The notes below the pieces were generated by a model, which saw only the letters and a program-made list of their open reading frames with translations, was not told the origin of the DNA and ran no database searches. Shown piece by piece: positions 7,871-16,052 of a stretch of 64,000 nucleotides of DNA. A program made the position numbers and the translations under genes. Source of the stretch: Candidatus Woesearchaeota archaeon (GTDB taxonomy: Archaea > Nanobdellota > Nanobdellia > Woesearchaeales > JAFGPW01); NCBI GenBank assembly GCA_016935985.1, contig JAFGPW010000005.1:62001-126000 (forward strand). Direction: 5' to 3'. How positions within the stretch are numbered: the first letter of the stretch is position 1; every line of letters begins with the position of its first letter.

Positions 7871-8896
7871 TCATCCGACGACGAGATCATAGCACACGCG
7901 GTAGGTGCGCGGCGACTGCTGGCCGCACCGAGCCACGCGCCGCATCGAGCAGCTGACACCCGCCCTCTCCGCCTCCTCGCGGATCCGCGCCGCACCTGCT
8001 GTCATGATCTCGTCTTCGGGCAGGAACATGTAGAGATGGATGACCGTCCCCTTCCGGCTCGCCGCGAACGCGACGCCGAGGAAGTCCTCGGCATCCTTAG
8101 GCAGCGGCATGATGATCCGGTCGAACGTCCGCCCGAGCCTCGGCACATAGTCGCGCGCGTCGCCGCAGTGCGGCGTTATGTTCGTGATCCTGTTCTCGGC
8201 GATGTTCTTCATGAGCAGCCGGATCGCGGCGGGGTTGATGTCGTTCGAGACTATCTCTGCCGCCGCAGTGTTCTTCGCGATCACGCAGTCATAAGGCCCG
8301 ACGCCGCAGAACATGTTGAGGATGCGCTCTCCGGGCTTGACCTGCGTATAGATGCGCTTGCGCTCGGTCGACAGCCGCGGCGAGAAGTACACCTCCGCGA
8401 CATCAGCCCATATCCTGACGCCGTGCTCGCGGTGGAGCGCGAGCGTCTTCCTCTCGCCGGCGAGATGGACCATCCGCTGCACCCGACAAGGCCCTTCATG
8501 GGCGCCGCCTTTCCTGAGCACGGTGGCTATGGTTCGCTGCTCGGCGAGGAGCGCCTCCGCGATACCGCGCTCGCGCGGCACGAGCCTGTCAGGCACCTCG
8601 AGGATCGCGATGTCGCCGACGACATCGTACGCTGTCTTGAGGACCCGCCGCTCCGCCGGCGAGAGGGTGGCGGCGACGCGCTCCTTGAAGGACGTCCTCC
8701 GCGGCAGCCGCTCGAGACGGATGCGTGACGCCTTGACCTCAGGGAACCTGCGCCTCACCGACGCTGCGTCGGTCACCGCGAGGAGGACCGCATCCTGCGT
8801 GCTCCGCACGCGATAGCCGCGATCGAGCAACCCTTCCCGGATGCAGAAGCCGCGCACCTCCTGCGCGAGCCTTTTCGGGACTGCGATTACTGCCAT
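7871..8896 (-). CDS. trm5: tRNA (guanine-37 N1)-methyltransferase Trm5
   Basis: Trm5 methylates G37 next to the anticodon, which prevents frameshifting. The SAM site is ILNMFCGVGPYDCVIAK. The family segment AEVYFSPRLSTERKRI precedes it, and the catalytic-loop equivalent is IIMPLPKDAEDFL. The open frame extends to 8947, but the TATA box ATTTATAT (8921-8928) is centred 28 nt before the ATG at 8894-8896. I therefore start at MAVIAVPKRL (341 residues, leaderless). Seventeen residues upstream are excluded because they overlap the promoter. The gene ends convergently with the PAN-like gene. Confidence 0.92.
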   Translation of the reverse strand: MAVIAVPKRLAQEVRGFCIREGLLDRGYRVRSTQDAVLLAVTDAASVRRRFPEVKASRIRLERLPRRTSFKERVAATLSPAERRVLKTAYDVVGDIAILEVPDRLVPRERGIAEALLAEQRTIATVLRKGGAHEGPCRVQRMVHLAGERKTLALHREHGVRIWADVAEVYFSPRLSTERKRIYTQVKPGERILNMFCGVGPYDCVIAKNTAAAEIVSNDINPAAIRLLMKNIAENRITNITPHCGDARDYVPRLGRTFDRIIMPLPKDAEDFLGVAFAASRKGTVIHLYMFLPEDEIMTAGAARIREEAERAGVSCSMRRVARCGQQSPRTYRVCYDLVVG

Positions 8897-8964
8897 GAGG
8901 GACCGAAAGGCGGCCAGGGTATATAAATCCTGATATGATTGGAGCATACAAGGGGGTCGAGCCT

Positions 8965-10002
8965 TCAGAAGAACTCTGAGAGCCCCTTCTGGGCGCGGGC
9001 GCCCTCGATCTCCCTGATCTGGCTGAGGGAGCGGAGGATGTTGTCCTTGGAGAAGGCGTGCCGGTCGCAGAGGACCTCGATCACCTTGTCAGGGTCAGGC
9101 GCGCGCCAGGCGAGCGTATAGTCGCCGCGTGTCGGCATCTCAGCGATCGTCTTGAACACTTCCTGCCAAGGGGTCCTGAACTGGCCGTCCCAGCCGGCTG
9201 AGGAGAAGAGGGCGCCAAGGTCGTCGCCATGCTCCTTCACGAGGGCGAGCGCCCCCTTCGGACCGATGCCCCGTATGCCGCCGACGTCGTAGTCGGTCCC
9301 GACGAGCATCGCGAGCGCGATGAGCTGTTCCTGCGATATGCCGAGGGCCCGCAGGTTCTCGGAGAGCAGCAGCAGCTCGGGAGCGACCGTCTCGAACGCG
9401 AGCCTCCCCGGACGCTTCTTCCTGCCGTGGATCGAGAGGTTGCGCACCACACGGGGGCTGCCGAAGAGGAGCGCGTCAGTGTCCTGCGAGACCGCGGCGT
9501 AGGCGCTGCCGTCGAGGACCATCCGGGCCGCCTGCGCCTCTCCCTCCGACGGCGCCTGGACGACCGGGAGCCCGAGCGCCGCAATCAGCTCCTTCGCCTC
9601 GTCCACCATCTCGTGCGTGAGCCGCGCGGTCCGCTGTGCGTACTTGCGCATGCCATCGACATCCTCCTCCTGCTTCGCTTCCTCGTACTTGCGGGCGGCC
9701 TCATCCTTCAGGCCTTTCCTGCGCTCGCGCTCCTGGCGCTTGAGATCAGGCGCTTTCCCGTCGAAGACGAAGCCGAGCCTGAGCCCCTGGCTCATCAACC
9801 CCGTCGTCCGTGATATCAGGCCGGCAAGGTGGCTCGTCACCGCTCCCTCGCTGTCGACCAGATACGTGCCGTCGCGCTGCCTGATGGTCGTCAGGAACTG
9901 GTAGAGCTGGTTGTACCCGTCGACGATGAGGGCCTTGCCTGCGAGCGCCCCGATAGGTATCTCCTTCGCCCGTATGATGTCGCGGAGGTTGGTGCCCATC
10001 AT
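8965..10002 (-). CDS. fen: Flap endonuclease 1
   Basis: This 345-residue structure-specific nuclease removes 5' flaps during Okazaki-fragment maturation and repair. The N-terminal (LIVDGYNQLYQFL) and internal (APSEGEAQAARMV, VSQDTDALLFG, VGTDYDVGGIRGIGPKGAL) acidic motifs supply the metal-binding Asp and Glu residues and the H3TH motif. The C-terminus QKGLSEFF is a textbook PCNA-binding box. GGGAGG lies upstream of two consecutive ATG codons, and either could start. It follows the winged-helix/nuclease-like gene by 13 nt and is probably co-transcribed with it. Confidence 0.96.
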   Translation of the reverse strand: MMGTNLRDIIRAKEIPIGALAGKALIVDGYNQLYQFLTTIRQRDGTYLVDSEGAVTSHLAGLISRTTGLMSQGLRLGFVFDGKAPDLKRQERERRKGLKDEAARKYEEAKQEEDVDGMRKYAQRTARLTHEMVDEAKELIAALGLPVVQAPSEGEAQAARMVLDGSAYAAVSQDTDALLFGSPRVVRNLSIHGRKKRPGRLAFETVAPELLLLSENLRALGISQEQLIALAMLVGTDYDVGGIRGIGPKGALALVKEHGDDLGALFSSAGWDGQFRTPWQEVFKTIAEMPTRGDYTLAWRAPDPDKVIEVLCDRHAFSKDNILRSLSQIREIEGARAQKGLSEFF

Positions 10003-10015
10003 CCTATGCCTCCCT

Positions 10016-11008
10016 TCATAGCCGCTTGTACGCGAGCCCCCTGAACTCGGTCGCGAGCATCTGGTTCGCCTTCCCGGTGAGCTCGCCGGTGGTGAGATAG
10101 AGGACAGGGAGCTTCTTCGTCTGGCCGACGAGGTATGCCGATGAGAGGTCGCCGTCGTTCGATTTCTTCTTGTTCTTCGCCTTGCAGAAGTAGGTCAGCA
10201 TGCCGATCGGCGACGGCACGTCCACCGTCGCCTCGATATCGGCGTTCTTGCGCACTACCTTCAGGTCACGGATCACGACCTCGTTCTTCCTGAAATAGTC
10301 GCGGACCTGCCTGAGAAAGGGATCGTCGCCGGTGCGGTCGATGAAGGATAGGTCCTGGCGCGAGGCTTCCTGCCGCCGTTCCTTCTGCTTCTGCGCGGGG
10401 AGCGCGGACCGCTTCTGCTGCTTCTGCGGCGGATCCCGCCGCTCCGTCGGTTCCTGCCGCGCCTGCTGCCCGACATCCTGCTCAGGGGATTCCGGCCAAG
10501 GCGCCGGCTGCGGCTCCGGCCGCCCGGGCTCAGGATGCCGGGACGGCTGCACAGGAGGGGGAGCCGTGAGGTTCAGAATCTCCCTCACCCTCGCCGTCGC
10601 ATCCAGGGTGGAGAGCGAATGGAACTTCCAGAAGAGCTCTTCCTGGCCGCCCAGGCTCACCTGGATCGGCCGCGCGAAGTCCTTGATGTTCCTGAGGGAT
10701 ACTCGGAGCAGCGGCTCCTGGCCCTTGTCCCTGATGACCCCTTTCTCCTTGAGCAGGTCGAAGGTGCGCTGGTCCTTCTCGTTGAGCTTTCCCTTGAAGG
10801 CGTCGAGCCTGCGCTCGTGCTCGGGGAGGTAGTAGAGGGGGGATCCGCCCACCTTGAGATGGGAGATGCGGATCTTTCCCTTGGACGAGAGCTCTGAGAG
10901 GGTCGCGGATGCGGTGAGGGTGTCCCGCCCGATGTGCTTCGCGACATCGATGGGCAGCACCGGCCCCTTCATGCGTATGAACGAGAGCACATCATCGAGG
11001 GAGAGCAT
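10016..11008 (-). CDS. Winged-helix protein with C-terminal nuclease-like domain
   Basis: This 330-residue protein has three parts. A winged-helix DNA-binding domain occupies residues 1-75. A linker from about 150 to 215 is very rich in Pro, Gln, Glu and Arg and looks disordered. The C-terminal domain (about 215-330) pattern IEATVDVPSPIGMLTYFCKA followed by LPVLYLTTGELT resembles a PD-(D/E)XK (Mrr/restriction-type) core, though I cannot assign all catalytic residues. A TATA box at 11031-11039 is centred 26 nt before the ATG, so transcription is leaderless. It is upstream of, and probably co-transcribed with, fen, which suggests a DNA-repair or replication role. It could instead be a regulator. 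Confidence 0.8.
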   Translation of the reverse strand: MLSLDDVLSFIRMKGPVLPIDVAKHIGRDTLTASATLSELSSKGKIRISHLKVGGSPLYYLPEHERRLDAFKGKLNEKDQRTFDLLKEKGVIRDKGQEPLLRVSLRNIKDFARPIQVSLGGQEELFWKFHSLSTLDATARVREILNLTAPPPVQPSRHPEPGRPEPQPAPWPESPEQDVGQQARQEPTERRDPPQKQQKRSALPAQKQKERRQEASRQDLSFIDRTGDDPFLRQVRDYFRKNEVVIRDLKVVRKNADIEATVDVPSPIGMLTYFCKAKNKKKSNDGDLSSAYLVGQTKKLPVLYLTTGELTGKANQMLATEFRGLAYKRL

Positions 11009-11057
11009 GCCGCTGCGGTACGCGGCAGAATATAAAAAGGTTTGGTGGTTCGGCTGA

Positions 11058-11591
11058 TCAGGGCCTGAGCCAGCGGATCTCGTAGTAGGTGACGTCAGAC
11101 TCGTCGTCGACGACAGCGATCAGCAGCCGCTTCTTGGTGCTGTGGGCGACGCGGTTCTTCGCCGCGAACTCGTACCACGAGAACGACGATCCCTCCTTCA
11201 CCGGATAGACGACCCATTTGGCATGCCCCTTGCCTGGCTTCACGCCGCGGTCATAGACCCGGAAGTCGGCGCCGAACTTGAGCGCGGTCTTGACAGTGTA
11301 GCCGCGGTCGCGCAGGTCGCGCAGCACGCAGTAGCGGGGCCAGAGACCGGGCTCATCCCGCTTCACCTTCCTGAGGAGCTGGTCGAAAGAGGCTTCCTTC
11401 CGCCGGCTGTCGAGGAGCGTGATACGCTTCTTCTCGAGGAGGTAGAGCGCCTCTATCCCTGAGAGGTCGAGCCTGCCGTCAGGCGAGAGCGCGCCGAAGG
11501 CGCTTCCGTTGTAGAGCGCCTGCGCCTCATCAGAGGGCTGCAGGTAGACCGAACCCCTGATCAGGTAGGCGACAGCAGGTGGCCGTGACAT
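11058..11591 (-). CDS. endA: tRNA-splicing endonuclease
   Basis: EndA cuts introns from pre-tRNA at the bulge-helix-bulge motif. The C-terminal catalytic domain holds the expected triad: Tyr in FRVYDRG, His in KGHAKW and Lys in HSTKKR. With ATG 11589-11591 the product is 177 residues, the size of the homotetrameric archaeal form. The frame continues to 11675, but the TATAAA box at 11615-11620 lies 27 nt before the chosen ATG, so the longer form would overlap the promoter. The gene is divergent from rnz across a short AT-rich region holding a palindrome. Confidence 0.93.
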   Translation of the reverse strand: MSRPPAVAYLIRGSVYLQPSDEAQALYNGSAFGALSPDGRLDLSGIEALYLLEKKRITLLDSRRKEASFDQLLRKVKRDEPGLWPRYCVLRDLRDRGYTVKTALKFGADFRVYDRGVKPGKGHAKWVVYPVKEGSSFSWYEFAAKNRVAHSTKKRLLIAVVDDESDVTYYEIRWLRP

Positions 11592-11644
11592 AGGGGCTTG
11601 AAGGTCGGGATAGGTATAAAAGGTTTGTGCCGGGAAAATATTAA

Positions 11645-11656
11645 TTTCAATATTGA
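11645..11656. promoter_or_regulatory. TTTCAATATTGA palindrome between endA and rnz
   Basis: TTTCAATATTGA is 12 of 14 positions of the palindrome TTTCAATATTGAAA, which is found complete at 30043 and 34301. It lies 18 bp before the rnz TATA-like box and is nested in a looser dyad (ATTAATT ... AATTAAT, about 11642-11664). The intergenic location and repetition suggest a regulator site. Confidence 0.5.
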
Positions 11657-11704
11657 CAATTAATAAGAAAAGCATTAAATAGATGCAAGGGCATTCCTCG
11701 GAGA

Positions 11705-12598
11705 ATGATAGAAGTGCTGTTCTTGGGCACCTCCACCATGGTGCCGACGAAGGACCGGAACCATTCGGCGATACTGCTTGCCTACAAGGGCGAGGCGCTC
11801 CTCTTCGACTGCGGGGAGAACACCCAGCGTCAGCTCAAGATCGCAGGGGTGTCTGCCTCCACGATAGTCCGCATCTTCATCTCGCACTGGCACGGCGACC
11901 ATGTGCTGGGGCTTCCTGGCCTGATCATGACCCTCGGCCAGCAGGGATACGCAGGAACGCTCGAGATCTACGGTCCGAAAGGCTCGAAGCGGCACATCGC
12001 AGCGATGGATGACATCACGGTCGACCGGATTCGCATCAGGATGCGGGTGATCGAGGTCTCGGAAGGCGTCGTCTATGAGAACAGCGCGTATAGCGTCTTC
12101 GCCCACGCGCTCGACCATGGTCCGCCCTGTTTCGGCTACCGCTTCCAGGAGAAGGACCGGCGCAGGATCAAGGTCGCGGCAGCGAGGAAGATCGGCATCC
12201 CTGATGGTCCTGACCTCGGCAGGCTCCAGCGCGGCGAGGACATCCTGTTCAGGGGGAAGAAGGTGCCGGCCGATTCGGTGACATATGTGGTGAAGGGCAG
12301 GAGCGTCGCGTACGTCGCTGACACCGGCCTGTGCAACGGCGCCCGCGTGCTCGCGAAGGACGCCGACCTCCTGATATCTGAAGCGACGTACAAGAACGAT
12401 CTGGAGGAGAAGGCGTCTGAGTACCGTCATCTGACCGCCCTCCAAGCAGCGCAGCTCGCCTCGCACGCAGGGGCGAAGCGGCTCGCGCTCACCCATTTCT
12501 CGCAGCGCTACAAGACGACCGACGACATCCAGGCAGAGGCATCAGAGATCTTCCCAGGGGTCGTGTGCGCGTACGACTTCATGAGGCTCAGGGTCTAG
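11705..12598 (+). CDS. rnz: Ribonuclease Z (tRNA 3' processing)
   Basis: This 297-residue metallo-beta-lactamase-fold nuclease removes the 3' trailer of pre-tRNA. The zinc site HWHGDH is at residues 61-66, and DCGENTQRQL (35-44) is the family substrate motif. LTHFSQRYK near the C-terminus carries a further His ligand. A TATA-like ATTAAATAG (11674-11682) is centred 27 nt before the ATG, so transcription is leaderless. It pairs divergently with endA, another tRNA-processing enzyme. Its last 11 nt overlap the convergent PurF-like gene. Confidence 0.95.
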   Translation: MIEVLFLGTSTMVPTKDRNHSAILLAYKGEALLFDCGENTQRQLKIAGVSASTIVRIFISHWHGDHVLGLPGLIMTLGQQGYAGTLEIYGPKGSKRHIAAMDDITVDRIRIRMRVIEVSEGVVYENSAYSVFAHALDHGPPCFGYRFQEKDRRRIKVAAARKIGIPDGPDLGRLQRGEDILFRGKKVPADSVTYVVKGRSVAYVADTGLCNGARVLAKDADLLISEATYKNDLEEKASEYRHLTALQAAQLASHAGAKRLALTHFSQRYKTTDDIQAEASEIFPGVVCAYDFMRLRV

Positions 12599-14402
12599 AA
12601 GGGACCCTGAGCGGAAGCACGTCGATCGTGTAAAGATGATGGGGATCGATCCCGCTGGAGCAATGCGTGCACCTCGGCCCGAGCCCGAGGCGACGGTAGG
12701 TCTTCTTGATGTTCTCCAGGGAATTGTAGAGGATATGGAAGTCCTGGGGATTGAACCGGGCTGCATCCTGCGGGGATATGTCTCCAGACCCCATCTTCTC
12801 CCTGAGGGCCCGCCTGATCCTCGACCTGGCAAGAAGCGTCGCCTGACGGTTGAATTCGTCGATGCCATAAGATATGCCGGAGACCGGGTCGTAGGCATGA
12901 GGGACCTTTTTGAGGACCTGGACCGCGAAGAGTCTACGGCGGTCCGCGAAGTCCATGCCGTCATGGCAGCCGAAGAGGATCGGCGAATAGCCGATCGCCA
13001 TCGTGATCCTCTTCGCCCCTGCCCGCTTGAGGTCGAAGTACGCGTCGAGGATTGTGTTGAACCGCACGATGCTGTCGTCAGTGATGACCGCGTTGCCTCC
13101 GCGCTCCTCAATGACCTCCTCGTTGATCACCCTGCGCTTCCGCCTGCGGCCTTCCTCCTGGATGAAGAGCCTGACCGACTCTCCAGGGAAATCCTTCGGC
13201 TTCTTGATCGCATCGTAGGGCATGACATGGAGGAAATGGACGAGCCCCTGCGCGTAAGAGTCGCCGGAATGCTGCATAGGGATGATGACCGAGACGCCCT
13301 TGAGCTGCTCCTCGTAGGACTCGGCGAACTCCTTCATGCTCTCATGCCTGATCTTGTCGACGACGACATCCCAGTCATACGACTTGCTCATCGTCGACTT
13401 GAAGTAGAACTCGCCGAACTCACACCCCAACCCCTGCTCTTCGAGCAATCGCGACGAACCTTTGAATGCCGATGAGGGCCGCGGCCTGACGGCCCGCACA
13501 GACACCAGGTCCTCGAGGCGTTCTGAAGGCATCCTGATGATCTCGCCGGGCAGCACGTGACGGACCGGCCGTATACCGTTGCCCGACACCTTGGTGGTGA
13601 GCTCCCTGAAGAGAACGGTCTCGCTCCCGATGATGATGCCGTTCCCCTCCGGAGAGTCGAGCGACGCTATCGAGAGCGGCGTCACCCCTGCGGCGCTCTT
13701 GAAGGCATAGACCGCGTTCGGCCTGTTGACATAGAGTATCGACGCCTGGGTCCCCTTGAAGGAGAGCTGGCGCTGTATCGCCTCCTCGACAGAATAACCC
13801 TTCGCGATGAGGAGCAGCAGGTGCTCGGCGAGGACCGCGGTGTCGATCTCAGCCTGGTAGGAATACTCCTTAAAGGTATCGGATATCGCCGCCGTCTTTG
13901 TGAAAGTGAGGTAAGGCCTCAGCCCAGGGTCCTTGAGCAGGTCGCTTATCTCCCGCTGGATCGGCCTGAGCCGACGCTCGTTGTAGTTGCCGTTGCTGAC
14001 GAACGCGATCTCGAGGTCGCCGTACGCGAGCCTGATTGGCTGGGTGTTCTGGAGCAGCTTCCTCCGCTTCTCACGTATGCTCTCTGCCTTCTCGTGATGG
14101 AAGGTCGTGTATTTCGTCTGCATGAGGAACCAGCGCGCCTTGCGCTCCTCCTGCATGTCATTGAGCTTCTGGATGGAGCTCTTCTTGTGGTAGGTGCCGG
14201 CAGGTATCGATTCGCTGATGATCCCCGCCTCCCTCACCGTCTCCATGCGCTTCTTCGCAGGGTCATCTAAGGAGACGAGGGGGTTGATGCCGGTGATGCC
14301 ATGGGACTGCTCGCCGCGCTGCGAGAGGATGAGGGCTCCACGTTTTGCCAGGTAGAAACTCAGGCCTTGATTGTCAGTGAGCACGCCCCCTATCCCACAC
14401 AT
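12588..14402 (-). CDS. PurF-like glutamine amidotransferase / phosphoribosyltransferase homologue
   Basis: This 604-residue protein begins MCGIGG, giving Cys2 as the N-terminal nucleophile of Ntn-type glutamine amidotransferases. A phosphoribosyltransferase-like half carries the PRPP-loop-type motif ITDDSIVR near residue 442. The architecture matches amidophosphoribosyltransferase (PurF), but it is about 100 residues longer than usual. The sequence between motifs is divergent, and the C-terminus adds a CTHCSSGIDPHHL motif near 585 that may bind metal. No other purine gene is nearby, so it may not make phosphoribosylamine. ATTAAATA (minus strand, 14428-14435) is centred 29 nt before the ATG. 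Confidence 0.75.
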   Translation of the reverse strand: MCGIGGVLTDNQGLSFYLAKRGALILSQRGEQSHGITGINPLVSLDDPAKKRMETVREAGIISESIPAGTYHKKSSIQKLNDMQEERKARWFLMQTKYTTFHHEKAESIREKRRKLLQNTQPIRLAYGDLEIAFVSNGNYNERRLRPIQREISDLLKDPGLRPYLTFTKTAAISDTFKEYSYQAEIDTAVLAEHLLLLIAKGYSVEEAIQRQLSFKGTQASILYVNRPNAVYAFKSAAGVTPLSIASLDSPEGNGIIIGSETVLFRELTTKVSGNGIRPVRHVLPGEIIRMPSERLEDLVSVRAVRPRPSSAFKGSSRLLEEQGLGCEFGEFYFKSTMSKSYDWDVVVDKIRHESMKEFAESYEEQLKGVSVIIPMQHSGDSYAQGLVHFLHVMPYDAIKKPKDFPGESVRLFIQEEGRRRKRRVINEEVIEERGGNAVITDDSIVRFNTILDAYFDLKRAGAKRITMAIGYSPILFGCHDGMDFADRRRLFAVQVLKKVPHAYDPVSGISYGIDEFNRQATLLARSRIRRALREKMGSGDISPQDAARFNPQDFHILYNSLENIKKTYRRLGLGPRCTHCSSGIDPHHLYTIDVLPLRVPSRP

Positions 14403-14476
14403 CGTTCAGGGAGAGAACGGCTCGCGCTATTTAATCTTTTCTATCGAGTGATAACACAAAGAAGGGGATTGGTGAA

Positions 14477-14683
14477 TCAGCGCGCGGCGAGCTTGATGTC
14501 ACCTGCCTTCACCGTCTTCCTGCCTGCGTGGATCGCGAGCTTCACCGCGTTCGCCGCAATCTCCTCCGCGATGTCTTCGAGGACCGACTTCAGCGCCGCC
14601 TTCGCCTTGTCAGAGACACGGTCTGCTCCGCCATTCTTGAGAATGCGATCCATCGCGGCCAGTGGAATGAGTCGTTTGGTCAT
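14477..14683 (-). CDS. Archaeal histone
   Basis: This 68-residue single histone fold packages DNA. Signature segments are LIPLAAMDRILKNGG at the N-terminus and AGRKTVKAGDIKLAAR at the C-terminus, as in HMf-type histones. The frame continues upstream to 14848, but ATG 14681-14683 has GGGGGTG 8 nt before it. A TATA box at 14752-14759 predicts a 45-nt leader starting near 14728. The same GGGGGTG signal precedes the tbp start. The gene is short and monocistronic. Confidence 0.95.
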   Translation of the reverse strand: MTKRLIPLAAMDRILKNGGADRVSDKAKAALKSVLEDIAEEIAANAVKLAIHAGRKTVKAGDIKLAAR

Positions 14684-14751
14684 CGTAGGCACCCCCTCGA
14701 AAAGCATCGATTCACGAGTCTTTTCGTACATCAGAGCGAAATCCATGATGT

Positions 14752-14759
14752 ATAAAAAA
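14752..14759 (-). promoter_or_regulatory. TATA box of the histone gene
   Basis: TTTTTATA on the minus strand, with a preceding GAAAG as a possible BRE. It places the start site about 45 nt before the histone ATG. This is a leadered transcript, unlike most genes nearby. Confidence 0.6.
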
Positions 14760-14913
14760 CTTTCTCTTGCCTCCGGCCTCTGCTCGGCGTGCGAAGCGTG
14801 ATTCTGTCCCGGACGCGCCGCAGCCACCTGATCGGGACTGTGCCCCATGAGCGATGTTCCATAAAGAATAGGTCCCCCAAAGGTTTAAATCGAAGCGAAG
14901 AGAGCCTATGCGT

Positions 14914-15309
14914 ATGAGCAGGAAAAGCATCGGCACCGCCGCCGAGCGCCAGCTGGTCGGCATGTTCTGGCAGGCCGGATGGGCGGCGGTACGGGTCGCC
15001 GGATCGGGGTCATCGCAGCACCCGAGCCCGGATGTCGTGGCAGGAGACGGCACCAGGAAGCTCGCTATCGAGTGCAAGGTAACCGAAGCGAAGGCCAAAT
15101 ATTTCCCAATCGATGAGATAGCGCAGCTCGAGACCTTCGCGCGGACCTTCGGCGCTGAGCCGTGGATCGGCATCAAGTTCAAGACACTCACCTGGTATTT
15201 CCTCGCGGTCGAGGATCTCGATCGGACCGGCACCCAGTTCTCTGCGAGCCTGCTTGCCGCCAAGCGGAAGGGACTCCTCTTCGAGGAGCTGATTGGCATC
15301 GGCAGATGA
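14914..15309 (+). CDS. hjc: Holliday junction resolvase Hjc
   Basis: Hjc cuts four-way junctions in recombination. Counting from the ATG at 14908, the catalytic residues are E13, D42 (SPDVVAGD), E55 and K57 (AIECKVT), with a GSG loop before them. The TATA-like TTTAAAT (14884-14890) is centred 27 nt before the second ATG (14914), the spacing seen at other leaderless genes. I therefore prefer MSRKSIGT; the first ATG adds only Met-Arg. The product is 131 residues, normal for the family. Confidence 0.93.
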   Translation: MSRKSIGTAAERQLVGMFWQAGWAAVRVAGSGSSQHPSPDVVAGDGTRKLAIECKVTEAKAKYFPIDEIAQLETFARTFGAEPWIGIKFKTLTWYFLAVEDLDRTGTQFSASLLAAKRKGLLFEELIGIGR

Positions 15310-15533
15310 ACTCATTATCGGCAAGTGACGATAACGGCCTTAAGTTTTTCCGAGAAGCCTGATTCAACCGTATTTTTATGTATTTGACTTTATTAAAACC
15401 GGATTCTCCAGGCAATCGGCGGTTCAAATAACCGAAAAGTTTATAAAGGATAATCACGAGAAAATGTATCAGTGTGTTTGTTGGGGAGCAAGCGACACTA
15501 CCAACACAAGCCAGTTTCGAGTCCGGAGGTAGT
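15310..15533 (+). promoter_or_regulatory. hjc-tfe intergenic region with tfe promoter and leader
   Basis: TTTATAAA at 15440-15447 is the likely TATA box, giving a leader of about 63 nt to the tfe ATG. The leader contains TGTTGG ... CCAACA, able to form a 6-bp stem with a loop of about 16 nt, and GGAGGT at 15525-15530. A GTG at 15474 sits where a leaderless transcript would start, but the ribosome site and homology favour 15534. The rest is AT-rich without an obvious gene. Confidence 0.5.
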
Positions 15534-16052
15534 ATGAAAATTTCAACCGCTGTACTAGAAGGGGTCATCAAGGACGTCGCCGGTGAGGATGTCATCCCGC
15601 TAGTCAGGTCTCTCAAGAACAAGAAGAACATCTCCGAGTTCAAGATCGCGGAGAACATCAACCGCGAGATCAACGAGACGCGGAACATGCTCTACCGGCT
15701 ATATCATGCCAATCTCGTCTCCTTCACGCGCCGGAAGGACAAGAAGAAAGGATGGTATATCTATTACTGGACCTTCAACGCAAAAAGGGTCAAGTACCTC
15801 GTGACTGACCTCAAGCGGAAGAAGATCGACCGCCTTCGGGAGCGCCTCGAGCGCGAGCAGGCGAGCCATTTCTTCGCCTGCAACAACCGTTGCATCAGGC
15901 TGGACTTCGAGCAGGCGACCGACTTTGAGTACAAGTGCCCTGAGTGCGGGAGCCTCATGCATCAGGAAGACAACCAAGCGCAGATCGCCGAAATCTCATC
16001 CGAGATTGCGCGGCTCGAGAAGGAACTCAGGGCGACCCCTACGGGCGGATAG
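15534..16052 (+). CDS. tfe: Transcription factor E (TFE alpha)
   Basis: This 172-residue TFIIE-alpha homologue stabilises promoter opening by RNA polymerase. An N-terminal winged helix (residues 1-90, with ISEFKIAENINREINETRNM as recognition region) is followed by a basic helix. A zinc ribbon follows: the pair CNNRC near 117-121, then YKCPECG about 22 residues later. The C-terminal helix is acidic. The start follows GGAGGT; spacing is short but matches the usual family N-terminus. The gene overlaps the convergent isomerase-like gene by 14 nt. Confidence 0.94.
   Translation: MKISTAVLEGVIKDVAGEDVIPLVRSLKNKKNISEFKIAENINREINETRNMLYRLYHANLVSFTRRKDKKKGWYIYYWTFNAKRVKYLVTDLKRKKIDRLRERLEREQASHFFACNNRCIRLDFEQATDFEYKCPECGSLMHQEDNQAQIAEISSEIARLEKELRATPTGG

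Noticed and set aside
14684..14848. Upstream extension of the histone frame
   Set aside because: It crosses the TATA box. The product would have a tail unlike archaeal histones, and the GGGGGTG site marks the inner ATG.
15419..15433. T-arm-like sequence (GGTTCAAATAACC) suggesting a tRNA
   Set aside because: The surrounding bases do not form an acceptor, D or anticodon stem, and a 7-base loop would leave an unpaired stem.
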